In this document: one piece after another, positions 36,507 through 45,548 of the stretch | How positions within the stretch are numbered: the first letter of the stretch is position 1 | Layout: each line of letters opens with the position of its first letter | From: Bacillus sp. RO1 | GTDB taxonomy: Bacteria > Bacillota > Bacilli > Bacillales > Bacillaceae_I | Assembly: GCF_012524115.1 (NCBI RefSeq) | Contig: NZ_JAAZWB010000077.1 | Location: forward strand, 62,001-126,000 | Direction of reading: 5' to 3' | DNA: 64,000 bases | Notes under the pieces: generated by a model | Database searches by the model: none | What the model saw: the letters and a program-made list of their open reading frames with translations, nothing else | Told to the model about the DNA's origin: nothing | Position numbers and translations under genes: made by a program

Positions 36507-37664
36507 TTAACGGGTTATAGAGAAAATCCCTTTATCCATCATTTCCTCTGTTACTAAAATAATCTCATCTTCATTTTTCTCCGGGCAAATGACAGCTCCA
36601 TCAGGAATTTTTATACCTGAAGGAATGATTGCCTTGTTTACATAGACATTTTCACCAATGATGGCATCTGGCATGATCACTGAGTTTTGGATTACTGAGT
36701 TTCTCCCTACATTCACACCTTGGAACAATACGGAATGATCAATTTTCCCTTCAATGAAGCATCCTTCATTTACTAAAGAGTCTTTAACGTCTGCATAAGG
36801 TGCAATAAATTGTGGAGGCTGGTTTGGATTAACAGAATAGATACGCCAGTCATATTCAAAAAGATTTAATTCACAATCCTCTTTTAATAGATCCATATTT
36901 GCTTCCCACAGGCTCTTAACTGTTCCAACATCCTTCCAATATCCCTTAAAAGGGTAGGCAACCAATTTCTTATTTTCCTCCAATAACAATGGAATGACGT
37001 CCTTCCCGAAGTCATGGCTGGACTCAGGGTTTCTATCATCCATTTCAAGGTACTCCTTTAAGACAGACCATTTGAATATATAAATACCCATAGATGCCAA
37101 ACTACTCTTTGGATTCGCTGGCTTTTCATCAAACTCAACCACTTCTAGCTTATCGTTTGTATTCATGATTCCGAACCTGCTTGCTTCTTCCCACGGAACT
37201 TCCACAACTGAAATGGATACATCCGCATCCTTTTTAATATGGTAGTCTAGCATATCCTCATAATTCATTTTGTAAATATGGTCACCAGAAAGGATAAGAA
37301 CATATTCAGGATCATATTGAGTGAGGTAATTGATATTTTGATAGATGGCACTTGCTGTCCCGGTATACCACTTCACACCAGAAGATTCAGTGTATGGAGG
37401 CAATACTGTCACCCCTCCATTTTTCCGATCCAGATCCCATGTGCTACCAATACCGATATATGAGTTAAGTACTAGAGGTTGATACTGCGTCAATACCCCA
37501 ACAGTAGTAATACCTGAATTCGTACAATTACTTAAAGCAAAATCAATGATTCTATATTTCCCACCAAAAGGAACAGCCGGCTTTGCCAACGTCTTTGTTA
37601 AGGAACTGAGTCTGCTCCCTTTTCCCCCTGCCAATAACATTGCTACACATTTATTTTTCGCCAT
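36507..37664 (-). CDS. glgC: Glucose-1-phosphate adenylyltransferase catalytic subunit GlgC
   Basis: 385 residues. The nucleotidyltransferase loop [27 protein letters not shown] (9 onward) is intact, [12 protein letters not shown] near 125 binds metal, and [10 protein letters not shown] and hexapeptide repeats follow. It makes ADP-glucose, the committed step of glycogen synthesis. It starts 4 bases after glgB ends. Confidence 0.95.
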   Translation of the reverse strand: MAKNKCVAMLLAGGKGSRLSSLTKTLAKPAVPFGGKYRIIDFALSNCTNSGITTVGVLTQYQPLVLNSYIGIGSTWDLDRKNGGVTVLPPYTESSGVKWYTGTASAIYQNINYLTQYDPEYVLILSGDHIYKMNYEDMLDYHIKKDADVSISVVEVPWEEASRFGIMNTNDKLEVVEFDEKPANPKSSLASMGIYIFKWSVLKEYLEMDDRNPESSHDFGKDVIPLLLEENKKLVAYPFKGYWKDVGTVKSLWEANMDLLKEDCELNLFEYDWRIYSVNPNQPPQFIAPYADVKDSLVNEGCFIEGKIDHSVLFQGVNVGRNSVIQNSVIMPDAIIGENVYVNKAIIPSGIKIPDGAVICPEKNEDEIILVTEEMMDKGIFSITR

Positions 37665-37668
37665 CGCG

Positions 37669-39561
37669 TTATCGCTCCCCTCTAATTTTTTTCGGACGCC
37701 ATATACTTACACCAAATGATGCAACATTGACCATCATATGATAGTCCTTGCCGTGATATGCTCCCTCTTCCGCACTAACTTCCTGCTCGTTTATAAGGCC
37801 GGCTCCACCGTACTCTTTTGCATCAGAACTGAAAACTTCTTCATAGTCAGAAAGATATGGCACTCCAATTTTAAATCCTTCATAAGAAGCTCCTGTGAAA
37901 TTACAAACTATGATTAGTGTATCTGCAGGCTTTTTCCCTTTTCGGATAAAAGAAAAGACGCTTTGCTCTCGGTTATCAGCATCAATCCATTCAAATCCAT
38001 TTGGATCATGGTCCAATTCGTACAATGCTTTATACTTTTGATAAAAGGCCATCAGTTCCTTAAAATAATGGTGCATCTGTTGATGGGACTCATACTGGTT
38101 AACTAAAAACCAATCCAATTGTTCAAGGTCCTTCCATTCATCAAATTGACCAAACTCCCCTCCCATGTAGAGAAGCTTTTTTCCAGGGTGCGTCAGGAAG
38201 AAACCGTACAATAAGCGTAATTGAGCAAACTTTTCTTCATATTCACCAGGCATTTTGTTTAACAACGATTTTTTGCCATGAACGACTTCATCATGGGAAA
38301 AAGGCAAAATGAAATTCTCGGAAAAAGCATATACGATGGAGAAAGTCACTTTGTCGTGTAAATGTTTTCTTTGCTCTGGAGGAGCCTCCATGTACCGCAA
38401 GATGTCATTCATCCAGCCCATGTTCCATTTGTAATTGAATCCAAGTCCTCCATTGGAAGTTGGGGATGTAACTAATGGCCAATCAGTTGAATCCTCCGCA
38501 ATCATAAGTGCACTATAATCTTGTTCAAATACCGCCTCATTCAGCTTTCTCAAAAACTCCTGCGCAAAAGGGTTTGCATGCTCTTCCTTGGAATTTGGCC
38601 AATAAAGCATATTAGCCACTGCATCCACCCTAAAGCCGTCGACATGGAAATATTCCATCCAGAATAATGCGTTTGATATTAAGAAGCTCCTTACCTCCGG
38701 CTTTCCTAAATCAAAGTTTGCCGTGCCCCATACTTCATTCTCACGGTCATGATAGTTTTTATATTCAAAGACTGGTGCCCCATCAAACATATATAGCCCA
38801 TGGGCATCCTTACAAAAGTGCCCCGGTACCCAGTCCAATATCACACCTATATCTTCCTGGTGGCATGCATCAATAAATGCCATTAACTCTTTAGGGTTTC
38901 CATATCTGCTTGTTGCAGCATAATACCCCGTACCTTGATAACCCCAAGAGCGGTCATACGGATGCTCCACTAAAGGCAACAATTCTATATGCGTAAAATC
39001 ATGCTCCTTAATATATGGTATTAATTCCGCTATCAACTCTTTATAGGAGTAAAGTTCTCCATCATCCTTTTTTCTCCATGAACCAAGGTGCAGTTCATAA
39101 ATAAACATCGGTTTCTCATAAACCAATTTTCGCTTCTTTTTCCTGCGCCAGTTTTGATCCTTCCATTTGAAACCTTCTAAGTCATATACAATTGAAGCTG
39201 TATTAGGCCTTACCTCTGCATGGAAAGCAAACGGATCAGCCTTATGTAATATCTCACCAGAATGTGTCACAATCTCATATTTATATAAATGACCGGATAG
39301 GTCTTCATCTATTTGAATGCTCCAAACACCTTCGTTATTTAATTTTTCTAGTGGATGCAACTTTCCATTCCACTCGTTAAAAGATCCCATTACTCGTACT
39401 TTCTTGGCGTTAGGTGCCCATACAGTGAATCTAGTCCCTAACACTTTCTTACGATGCCGTACTAAATGAGAGCCAAAAAGCTCATAACTTTTATACAACG
39501 TTCCCTCATGAAAAAGGTGCAGCTGAAAATCCGTCGCACTCGTAGCAATCAATTTTTTCAC
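37669..39561 (-). CDS. glgB: 1,4-alpha-glucan branching enzyme GlgB
   Basis: 630 residues: N-terminal CBM48 ([20 protein letters not shown]), GH13 barrel with [11 protein letters not shown] (nucleophile Asp near 310) and [10 protein letters not shown] (acid Glu near 353), [15 protein letters not shown] near 415, and a C-terminal beta domain. It introduces alpha-1,6 branches. First gene of the operon; about 250 bases of AT-rich sequence upstream must hold the promoter but no strong match was found. Confidence 0.95.
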   Translation of the reverse strand: MKKLIATSATDFQLHLFHEGTLYKSYELFGSHLVRHRKKVLGTRFTVWAPNAKKVRVMGSFNEWNGKLHPLEKLNNEGVWSIQIDEDLSGHLYKYEIVTHSGEILHKADPFAFHAEVRPNTASIVYDLEGFKWKDQNWRRKKKRKLVYEKPMFIYELHLGSWRKKDDGELYSYKELIAELIPYIKEHDFTHIELLPLVEHPYDRSWGYQGTGYYAATSRYGNPKELMAFIDACHQEDIGVILDWVPGHFCKDAHGLYMFDGAPVFEYKNYHDRENEVWGTANFDLGKPEVRSFLISNALFWMEYFHVDGFRVDAVANMLYWPNSKEEHANPFAQEFLRKLNEAVFEQDYSALMIAEDSTDWPLVTSPTSNGGLGFNYKWNMGWMNDILRYMEAPPEQRKHLHDKVTFSIVYAFSENFILPFSHDEVVHGKKSLLNKMPGEYEEKFAQLRLLYGFFLTHPGKKLLYMGGEFGQFDEWKDLEQLDWFLVNQYESHQQMHHYFKELMAFYQKYKALYELDHDPNGFEWIDADNREQSVFSFIRKGKKPADTLIIVCNFTGASYEGFKIGVPYLSDYEEVFSSDAKEYGGAGLINEQEVSAEEGAYHGKDYHMMVNVASFGVSIWRPKKIRGER

Positions 39562-39813
39562 CCTTCCATAATTCCTTATAAAAAAGAATATTGTTATACA
39601 CTTCTATTCTCTTTTTTATAATATTCTCCTTTATCCGACAAGTCGAAATCGTATGACATAAATCAACAATATAAAATTTTGTATATTATTATGTAAAAAA
39701 TAGTTAATTACAGGAAACCGTTTTCATTGTTGATATAATTGAAATTGCGTAATATCAATGTTTTTGAAAGGGATTACAATAAAAGAAGATTTAACTAAAA
39801 ATTAGGAGGAGGG

Positions 39814-39957
39814 ATGTTGATATTTGTCGAAAAGTTTTTTTGTGAAGTGCAGTCTAAACCTATCGATGTACACGCTTACATTAATAGATTATTTCAATAT
39901 AATAAATTTACTTTTCAAAATGGGGTTTTGTTTGTTTTAAAAAAGGGTAATGAATGA
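39814..39957 (+). CDS. Unassigned 47-residue ORF
   Basis: 47 codons beginning MLIFVEKFFC, with a very strong AGGAGGAGGG just upstream. Aromatic-rich, ending FVLKKGNE; one Cys; no clear membrane helix. I do not recognise it. It lies alone on the plus strand between glgB and the tRNA genes, at the probable junction of two B. subtilis gene blocks. The ribosome site is the main support; it might also be chance. Confidence 0.4.
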   Translation: MLIFVEKFFCEVQSKPIDVHAYINRLFQYNKFTFQNGVLFVLKKGNE

Positions 39958-40068
39958 GTTAATGTTTTCAAATAGTAGAAATCTATTTCATCATTTAGAC
40001 ACAAACCGAATTCTGAATTTCGAGGGGAAAACGGAGCACACTTTTGAGGAGAATTTTAGACAAAAAAA

Positions 40069-40099
40069 AAGCCATAGTATTTATAAAATACCACAACTT
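40069..40099 (-). terminator. tRNA operon terminator
   Basis: Minus strand AAGTTGTGGTATTT pairs with AAATACTATGGCTT (several G-U pairs), followed by TTTTTTT, right after tRNA-Glu. Confidence 0.8.
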
Positions 40100-40103
40100 T
40101 TGA

Positions 40104-40175
40104 TGACCCGTACGGGATTCGAACCCGTGTTACCGCCGTGAAAGGGCGGTGTCTTAACCGCTTGACCAACGGGCC
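40104..40175 (-). tRNA. tRNA-Glu (UUC)
   Basis: 72 bases forming a full cloverleaf: acceptor GGCCCGT/ACGGGTC, anticodon stem CCGCC/GGCGG with loop CTTTCAC (anticodon TTC), T arm GGGTTCGAATCCC. The 3' CCA is not encoded, unlike the two other tRNAs here. Confidence 0.95.
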
Positions 40176-40182
40176 TTATTAA

Positions 40183-40274
40183 TGGCGGAGAAGGAGGGAT
40201 TTGAACCCTCGCGCCGCTTACACGACCTACACCCTTAGCAGGGGCGCCTCTTCAGCCACTTGAGTACTTCTCCA
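40183..40274 (-). tRNA. tRNA-Ser (GCU)
   Basis: 92 bases with the long variable arm of serine tRNAs. Anticodon loop CTGCTAA, anticodon GCT. Acceptor GGAGAAG pairs with the 3' end; CCA is encoded. Confidence 0.95.
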
Positions 40275-40276
40275 TA

Positions 40277-40351
40277 TGGCTCCACCAGTAGGATTCGAAC
40301 CTACGACCCTTCGGTTAACAGCCGAATGCTCTACCGCTGAGCTATGGTGGA
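40277..40351 (-). tRNA. tRNA-Asn (GUU)
   Basis: 75 bases: acceptor TCCACCA/TGGTGGA, anticodon loop CTGTTAA (GTT), encoded CCA. First in the order Asn-Ser-Glu, which matches the start of the B. subtilis trnS cluster next to ydcK (from memory). Confidence 0.95.
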
Positions 40352-40398
40352 ATAAAAACGGTACTAATTAAATTCTTTCGTCGCAACCGACTGCTTTT

Positions 40399-40427
40399 AT
40401 TTTAATAAGCTTGTACTTAAAAGTCAA
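40399..40427 (-). promoter_or_regulatory. tRNA operon promoter
   Basis: Minus strand -35 TTGACT (40427-40422), 17-base spacer, -10 TAAAAT (40404-40399), 48 bases before tRNA-Asn. Confidence 0.75.
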
Positions 40428-40510
40428 GTTCTTTTGGAACAAAAATGATATATTATCATAATTGTCATCCAGCCGTTCTTAAAACAGCGACTTGATTAAT
40501 TTATCATATT

Positions 40511-40984
40511 TCACGGTTGCATGTCAACACGCTTTCCTAATTCTTTTAACTTCCCTCTACATTTTCCACATCTATACTTGTTTGTATTCACTCTTCTTAC
40601 TCTTTTATATTGCAAATGACAATTTACACATTCGTATATACGAAAAGCTTTCGGCTTTAATTCTTGTGTTTGGATTGGTGTGCAGAATCTTGGTGCCCCC
40701 ACTTTTTTCAATAATAAACGGAAATCAGCATCTCGGTGTTTGTATCCTTTACCTTGAATGTGCAGGTGGTAGTGACATAGTTCATGTTTGATAATCCCTA
40801 CTAGCTCGTCCATACCAAGTGCATCGTAATACTTTTTATTGATTTCAATGTTACTTGTGGAAGTAAGGTATCTTCCTCCGGTTGTTTTTAGACGATGGTT
40901 AAAGGAGGCTTTGTGAAGGAAAGGTCTGTTGAAATACTTAAGTGAGATTTCTTCTATTAACTTCTGTAGATCTTTGTCTTCCAT
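40511..40984 (-). CDS. sprT: SprT-like metalloprotease family protein (YdcK)
   Basis: 157 residues. The zinc protease motif HELCHYHLH with two His and Glu is near 70, followed by KHRDADFR; a C-terminal CxxC...CxxC zinc ribbon ([16 protein letters not shown]) follows. The function in Bacillus is unproven; SprT relatives cleave DNA-protein crosslinks. The start at 40984 aligns with B. subtilis YdcK; ATG at 41002, with GGGAGG 6 bases away, is an alternative. The frame stays open through repeat R5, which is not coding. Confidence 0.9.
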   Translation of the reverse strand: MEDKDLQKLIEEISLKYFNRPFLHKASFNHRLKTTGGRYLTSTSNIEINKKYYDALGMDELVGIIKHELCHYHLHIQGKGYKHRDADFRLLLKKVGAPRFCTPIQTQELKPKAFRIYECVNCHLQYKRVRRVNTNKYRCGKCRGKLKELGKRVDMQP

Positions 40985-41102
40985 TTGTCCTGCCCCTTTC
41001 ATTCGAACCCTCCCCATTATACTGCATAGAATAGAAAAAAATAAGTCATTTATGTTTGGCTGTTTTCTATAAGATTGTTGTTTTCTCTTTGAAGTTTTGC
41101 CT

Positions 41103-41228
41103 TTCCTTTCCGCTGCAGGCACTCGCTTTCCGCGTGGCGGTGCTTGAGCCTCCTCGCTGCGCTGCGGGGTCTCAAGTCTACCGCTACCTCCCGCCGGAGT
41201 CGAGTGCCTTCCGCTCCAATCCACTCGC
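41103..41228 (-). repeat. Intergenic repeat copy R5
   Basis: Reverse orientation: CTTTCCGCTGCAGGCACTCG, GAGCCTCCTCGC, GCTGCGGGGTCTCAAG, CCGCTCCAATCCACTCG. One of two copies flanking cmpA. Confidence 0.72.
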
Positions 41229-41318
41229 ACTCTCTCTATCTTGACTTCAAACAATCTTTATTTAAACAGCCCCTCAGTATGAGCCTTCTAGTAAAAGGTT
41301 GAAGGGGGTAGTGAAGAG

Positions 41319-41429
41319 ATGCCGTCTTGGTTTAGGAAGCAGATGCAACGCGCATACCTGGAGAAGGATCGATATCAGATAAAAATGTTGAATCAGTGCT
41401 GGTTTTTCTACCATAAAAAGAATAGCTGA
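41319..41429 (+). CDS. cmpA: Cortex morphogenetic protein CmpA (36 aa)
   Basis: 36 residues: MPSWFRKQMQRAYLEKD then RYQIKMLNQCWFFYHKKNS. This aligns almost throughout with B. subtilis CmpA (37 residues), which sits at the same place between tex and ydcK. CmpA is a spore-cortex checkpoint peptide that works with ClpXP to degrade SpoIVA in misassembled sporangia. A GAAGGGGG ribosome site precedes the ATG. It is bracketed by repeats R5 and R6 in inverted orientation. Easily missed by annotation because of its length. Confidence 0.92.
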   Translation: MPSWFRKQMQRAYLEKDRYQIKMLNQCWFFYHKKNS

Positions 41430-41442
41430 AAATGAAATAACC

Positions 41443-41545
41443 TTGTTGATTGGAGTGGAAGGCGCGCAGCCGCCCACAGGATCAAGCCGAGGAGAACCAC
41501 GGACCGCCCACAGGCAAGCGAAGCGCCTGGAACGGAATTCAACGG
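41443..41545 (+). repeat. Intergenic repeat copy R6 (shortened)
   Basis: Forward orientation: TTGTTGATTGGAGTGGAAGG and CAGGCAAGCGAAGCGCCTGG match R4 nearly base for base, but about 27 bases in the middle, including GAGACCCC, are missing. Confidence 0.72.
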
Positions 41546-41574
41546 TATTTATGCGTTCTTACATTTTAAGAAAA

Positions 41575-41607
41575 CCCCCGACAGCCTGTTTATTGGCCGT
41601 TCGGGGG
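41575..41607 (-). terminator. tex terminator
   Basis: Minus strand CCCCCGAACGGCC/GGCTGTCGGGGG hairpin followed by TTTTC, just past the tex stop codon. Confidence 0.82.
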
Positions 41608-41618
41608 CTATTTTCTCT

Positions 41619-43805
41619 TTATACTTCTTGCTTTTCCGGTTGTAACATAGTTAAGGAAACTCTTCCTTTGTTTACTTCTACACCGTCGACCCAAACAGTG
41701 ACTATATCACCGACAGAGACTACATCTAGTGGATGTTTCACAAATCGGTTGCTCAGTTTAGAAATATGGACAAGTCCGTCTTGCTTTACCCCGATATCTA
41801 CAAATGCACCGAAGTCCACGACGTTTCGGACCGTTCCTTCTAATTCCATTCCTTTTTGCAGGTCTTCCATTTTTAATACATCCTGCTTCAGAAGTGGCGT
41901 TGGCATATCATCACGAGGATCCCTTTCCGGTCTGATGAGAGAGTCAATGATGTCTTGAAGCGTAATAGGTCCGATGTTCAGATCTTCTGCTAATTTCGCG
42001 ACATCTACATCTTTTAAAGCCTGCTGCAACTTTTCGGTTCCAATGTCTTTTTCAGATGTCCCGAGTTGCTTCAATAATTTTTTTACATCGCTATACGTTT
42101 CAGGGTGGATTCCCGTTCTGTCTAATGGTTGCTTTCCGTCAATGATTCTTAAAAAGCCGATACATTGTTCATAGGTTTTTGCGCCTAGTCTTGGAATACC
42201 TTTTAGATCTGACCTACTAGCAAATTTCCCTTCTTCTTCCCGCTTTTTCACTATATTATTAGCAACCGTCTTTGATAACCCTGCTACATATTGTAATAAA
42301 GAAGAAGATGCAGTGTTTACATTTACCCCTACTTGGTTTACTACTGTTTCCACAACGAAATTCAAGGATTCCGCTAAACGTTTTTGCGCCACGTCATGTT
42401 GGTATTGACCGACTCCAACCGATTTCGGATCTATTTTTACAAGCTCCGCCAACGGGTCTTGGAGTCTTCTGGCAATGGAGACGGCGCTTCTTTCTTCTAC
42501 TTGTAGGTCAGGGAATTCTTCTCTTGCCAAATCAGAGGCGGAGTACACACTTGCCCCTGCTTCATTAACAATTAAATAAGAGATGCTCTTCCCGCTTTGT
42601 TGGATGACATCAGCTAGTAATTGCTCTGTCTCCCTAGATGCGGTCCCGTTTCCTATCGCCACTACTTCAATTTCGAATGTTGATAGTACGTCCAATAGCT
42701 TTTGGATGGACTCTTCTCGTTTCTTTTCCCCTGATGTATGCGGATAGATGACACTTATATGAAGGACTTTTCCTGTTTCGTCGACAACCGCAAGTTTGCA
42801 GCCTGTTCGATAAGCAGGGTCCACTCCTAGTACCACGCGTCCTTTAAGAGGTGGTTGAAGAAGGAGATTTCTTAGGTTCTCCGAGAAAATATGGATAGCC
42901 TGTTCTTCCGCTTTTTCTGTTAACTCTTTTCTAATTTCACGCTCTATCGCGGGCTCGATCAATCGCTTATATCCGTCTTCCACCGCTTCTTTTATGAGAG
43001 GTGTAGCAATGGAAGATTCTCGTTTAATTACTTGTCTATTGAGATATTCAACGATTCTTTCTGTCGGAGCAGCAATGGAGATTCGTAAGACTTCTTCTTT
43101 TTCTCCGCGATTTACTGCTAGAATTCGATGAGGAAGGATTCTTGAGATCGCTTCTTCGTACTCATAATACATAGCAAAGACTTCTTTTTCGTCTTTTTCC
43201 GCTTTCTTAACAGCTGATACTACCTTACCTTGCTTAAAAGTAACGTCGCGGATATATTGGCGATAAGTTGGTTCATCAGAAAAAGTTTCCGCAAGAATAT
43301 CCTTTGCTCCTTCTAACACCTCTTCAATCGTCGCCACTTCTTTTTCCTCAGAGAGAAAATCTGCAGCTTTCTCCTCTAGTGAAGGAGAGGACGGGAACGT
43401 GAGTAGCCATTCAGCATAAGGTTCCAACCCTTTTTCTTTTGCAACTGTCGCTTTCGTGCGGCGTTTTTGTTTGTATGGTCGGTAGAGGTCCTCTACCTGT
43501 TGTAGTTTGGTTGATTTTAAAATGCTGGCTTTTAGTTCTGGTGTGAGTTTCCCTTGTTCCTCAATTAGACGGGTAACTTCTTCTTTTCTATTTTCAAGGT
43601 TTTGTATGTATTGCCATTTTTCCATGACGGCTCTGATTTGTACTTCGTCTAGTGAGCCGGTTTGTTCTTTTCGGTATCTGGCGATAAAAGGAACAGTGTT
43701 GCCTTCTTCTAAAAGTGCAATTACTTTTTTCGCTTGTCCTTTTGTCACTTCTACGTCTTTCACTAATAGGTTGACCAATTGCTCGTTTTTATCGTTCCAT
43801 TCCAA
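41619..43805 (-). CDS. tex: RNA-binding transcriptional accessory protein Tex
   Basis: 728 residues in the Tex architecture: N-terminal helical region, YqgF-like RNase H fold (VVLGVDPAYRTGCKLAVVD near 320), helix-hairpin-helix pair (NTASSSLLQYVAGLSKTVANNIV; ASRSDLKGIPRLGAKTYEQ), and C-terminal S1 domain (GMELEGTVRNVVDFGAFVDIGVKQDGLVHIS). It binds nucleic acid and affects transcription; details in Bacilli are limited (B. subtilis YdcI). Own terminator. Confidence 0.94.
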   Translation of the reverse strand: MEWNDKNEQLVNLLVKDVEVTKGQAKKVIALLEEGNTVPFIARYRKEQTGSLDEVQIRAVMEKWQYIQNLENRKEEVTRLIEEQGKLTPELKASILKSTKLQQVEDLYRPYKQKRRTKATVAKEKGLEPYAEWLLTFPSSPSLEEKAADFLSEEKEVATIEEVLEGAKDILAETFSDEPTYRQYIRDVTFKQGKVVSAVKKAEKDEKEVFAMYYEYEEAISRILPHRILAVNRGEKEEVLRISIAAPTERIVEYLNRQVIKRESSIATPLIKEAVEDGYKRLIEPAIEREIRKELTEKAEEQAIHIFSENLRNLLLQPPLKGRVVLGVDPAYRTGCKLAVVDETGKVLHISVIYPHTSGEKKREESIQKLLDVLSTFEIEVVAIGNGTASRETEQLLADVIQQSGKSISYLIVNEAGASVYSASDLAREEFPDLQVEERSAVSIARRLQDPLAELVKIDPKSVGVGQYQHDVAQKRLAESLNFVVETVVNQVGVNVNTASSSLLQYVAGLSKTVANNIVKKREEEGKFASRSDLKGIPRLGAKTYEQCIGFLRIIDGKQPLDRTGIHPETYSDVKKLLKQLGTSEKDIGTEKLQQALKDVDVAKLAEDLNIGPITLQDIIDSLIRPERDPRDDMPTPLLKQDVLKMEDLQKGMELEGTVRNVVDFGAFVDIGVKQDGLVHISKLSNRFVKHPLDVVSVGDIVTVWVDGVEVNKGRVSLTMLQPEKQEV

Positions 43806-43868
43806 TTTTGTAGCCTCCCAACATATTAACCCATCTTTTATTTTAGCAAATTATTCGGACAAAGAAAA

Positions 43869-43894
43869 AAGACTAACATGGAATTGTCAGTCTT
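43869..43894 (-). terminator. Probable terminator of the sigB operon
   Basis: Minus strand AAGACTGACA/TGTTAGTCTT followed by TTTTTTC, between rsbX and tex. It lies about 270 bases after rsbX, beyond repeat R7. Confidence 0.7.
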
Positions 43895-43918
43895 GGAATT
43901 TGAAAGTTGTATTAACTT

Positions 43919-44054
43919 GTTGATTTTCGTTTCAGGCACTTCGCTTTTCATGGGCGGTCCGGAAGCCTCCTCGGCTACACCTGCGGCGGGGTCTCCACTT
44001 AGCGTTATCTCCCTCAAGGGGCTTCGCCTTTTGCTCCAATCACCAGCTAGGAAT
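43919..44054 (-). repeat. Intergenic repeat copy R7
   Basis: Reverse orientation: GTTTCAGGCACTTCGCTTTTC, GAAGCCTCCTCGGC, GCGGGGTCTCC, TTTTGCTCCAATCACCAGCTAG. A nearby CAGTGGCCTC at 44081-44090 matches the GAGGCCACTG outer end of R3. It occupies most of the 361-base gap between tex and rsbX. Confidence 0.7.
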
Positions 44055-44166
44055 CATTGAAAACTTTACGTTATCAGTATTTCAGTGGCCTCGAAAAGAC
44101 GTGGTGTTTTCGCGACTACCACTACAATCAACTTAGTTTTTAAAAAAGTTTAAGTTTTCGTTCTCC

Positions 44167-44766
44167 CTAGTGGATTTCACCTGAGATGATGGTTACATCG
44201 TCCATTCCGTTGCTTGTGAACATCTCTGCAATCTCTAGTAGGGATGTAGCGGATGGGATGTCTTTGATGTATTTTTTTACAGACGGTATATTTAATCCAT
44301 CTGAATAGATGAAAAACTTCATATTGGAACTGTAGGGAAAACGATGGGTTTTAAGTGTTTGAGGTCTCCCAGATAAGTAGCCTTTGACTGGAAGTGGGTA
44401 AATTAGCTTTTCTGTCGGAGGATATAGGAAAAATCGAATATTCCCAACACAGCTGTACACAACTTCTTGCTGGTCATAGTTGACTTTTAACACAGATACC
44501 GCTGCCCCACGCTTATTTCTCATCGCTTCATTACAAGCTTTCATGATAACCGAAACGTCTTCTGTTTCATGGTCTTTGGCAGCGGAAATAACTGCCTGAG
44601 ATGCATCGTGGGCATATTCTCCGCTACCTAAACCATCTGCTACTACACATAAAAAGTAGTCATCTGTTGTACTTACATAGTAGCTGTCCCCACAGAAATA
44701 CATTCCGTTTTTCGCATTCTGGTAGGCATTCACGTTCGCTCTTTCATGTATGAACTGTTCAATCAT
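44167..44766 (-). CDS. rsbX: Phosphoserine phosphatase RsbX
   Basis: 199 residues, PP2C-like fold. VVADGLGSGEYAHDAS near 33 carries the metal-binding Asp-Gly; FFIYSDGLN and DDVTIISGEIH supply the later Asp residues. It dephosphorylates RsbS (and RsbR), resetting the stressosome after stress. The start codon overlaps the sigB stop as ATGA. The length equals that of B. subtilis RsbX. Last gene of the sigB operon. Confidence 0.93.
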   Translation of the reverse strand: MIEQFIHERANVNAYQNAKNGMYFCGDSYYVSTTDDYFLCVVADGLGSGEYAHDASQAVISAAKDHETEDVSVIMKACNEAMRNKRGAAVSVLKVNYDQQEVVYSCVGNIRFFLYPPTEKLIYPLPVKGYLSGRPQTLKTHRFPYSSNMKFFIYSDGLNIPSVKKYIKDIPSATSLLEIAEMFTSNGMDDVTIISGEIH

Positions 44767-45548
44767 GAAAAAATCTCCGTGTTTGCGTTATCTTCCAAAA
44801 ACGCTTGCTTGAGCTTGGTCAGCGCTTTACGTTGCAGCCTTGAGACATGCATTTGTGAAATACCCAACTTTTCCCCTGTTTCTTTTTGACTCATATTCTT
44901 AAAAAATGTGCAATCAATAATTTGTTTTTCTCTTTCTGAAAGCACATGGAATATTTTTTGTAGTAGAAGCTGCTGATCCACTTGATCGAATCCAGCATCC
45001 TGGTTCCCTACGATGTCAAGGATGGTTACTGTACTACCATCAGAGTCAGCCTCGATGGCATTATCGACAGACAGAGCTTGATAATTCTGGCTCATCTCCA
45101 TCGCTTCCAATACTTCTTCTTCGGTTACTTCCAAGTATTCAGCAATTTCAAAAACTTTTGGTGAACGTTGAAGTTCATTTGTCAGTTCTTCTACGGCAGA
45201 TTTTATCTTTGGTCCGATTTCCTTGATTCTACGTGGAACATGTACGCTCCATGTTTTATCCCGAAGGAAACGTTTAATTTCTCCGATAATCGTCGGAACG
45301 GCAAATGCTTCAAAACTTCGGCCAAAGCTTGCATCAAAACGCTTCATGGCTCCAAGCAAACCGATCATCCCTACTTGGGAAAGGTCTTCGTGAAAGGCTT
45401 TACCTCTCGAATATTTACGAGCGATGGATTCAACAAGTGCAGTATAATGCTCTACTAATTGCAACTGCGATACTTCACAACCATCTTGTTGGTACCGCTC
45501 TAATAGCATATTAACATCCAGCTTACTGGACGGAGATTGATTCTGCAT
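44763..45548 (-). CDS. sigB: RNA polymerase sigma factor SigB
   Basis: 261 residues, sigma-70 group 3. Region 2 (HEDLSQVGMIGLLGAMKRFDASFGRSFEAFAVPTIIGEIKRFLRDK) and region 4 with a helix-turn-helix (MSQKETGEKLGISQMHVSRLQRKAL) are clear. It directs general stress transcription at GTTTAA/GGGTAT promoters. The start at 45548 follows AGGTGG by 6 bases and overlaps rsbW by 26 bases; a 9-codon longer form lacks a ribosome site. Confidence 0.95.
   Translation of the reverse strand: MQNQSPSSKLDVNMLLERYQQDGCEVSQLQLVEHYTALVESIARKYSRGKAFHEDLSQVGMIGLLGAMKRFDASFGRSFEAFAVPTIIGEIKRFLRDKTWSVHVPRRIKEIGPKIKSAVEELTNELQRSPKVFEIAEYLEVTEEEVLEAMEMSQNYQALSVDNAIEADSDGSTVTILDIVGNQDAGFDQVDQQLLLQKIFHVLSEREKQIIDCTFFKNMSQKETGEKLGISQMHVSRLQRKALTKLKQAFLEDNANTEIFS

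Noticed and set aside
39950-40141. 63-codon ORF reading into tRNA-Glu
   Set aside because: It crosses the tRNA terminator and the tRNA gene on the opposite strand.
40104-40351. Integrated element at the tRNA cluster
   Set aside because: No duplicated tRNA 3' end, integrase or phage gene is nearby, although trnS hosts ICEBs1 in B. subtilis.
40985-41254. 90-residue N-terminal extension of SprT
   Set aside because: The extension is the translation of repeat R5; the family start and ribosome sites lie at 40984 or 41002.
41443-41958. 171-codon plus-strand ORF
   Set aside because: It translates repeat R6, the tex terminator and the antisense strand of tex; no ribosome site.
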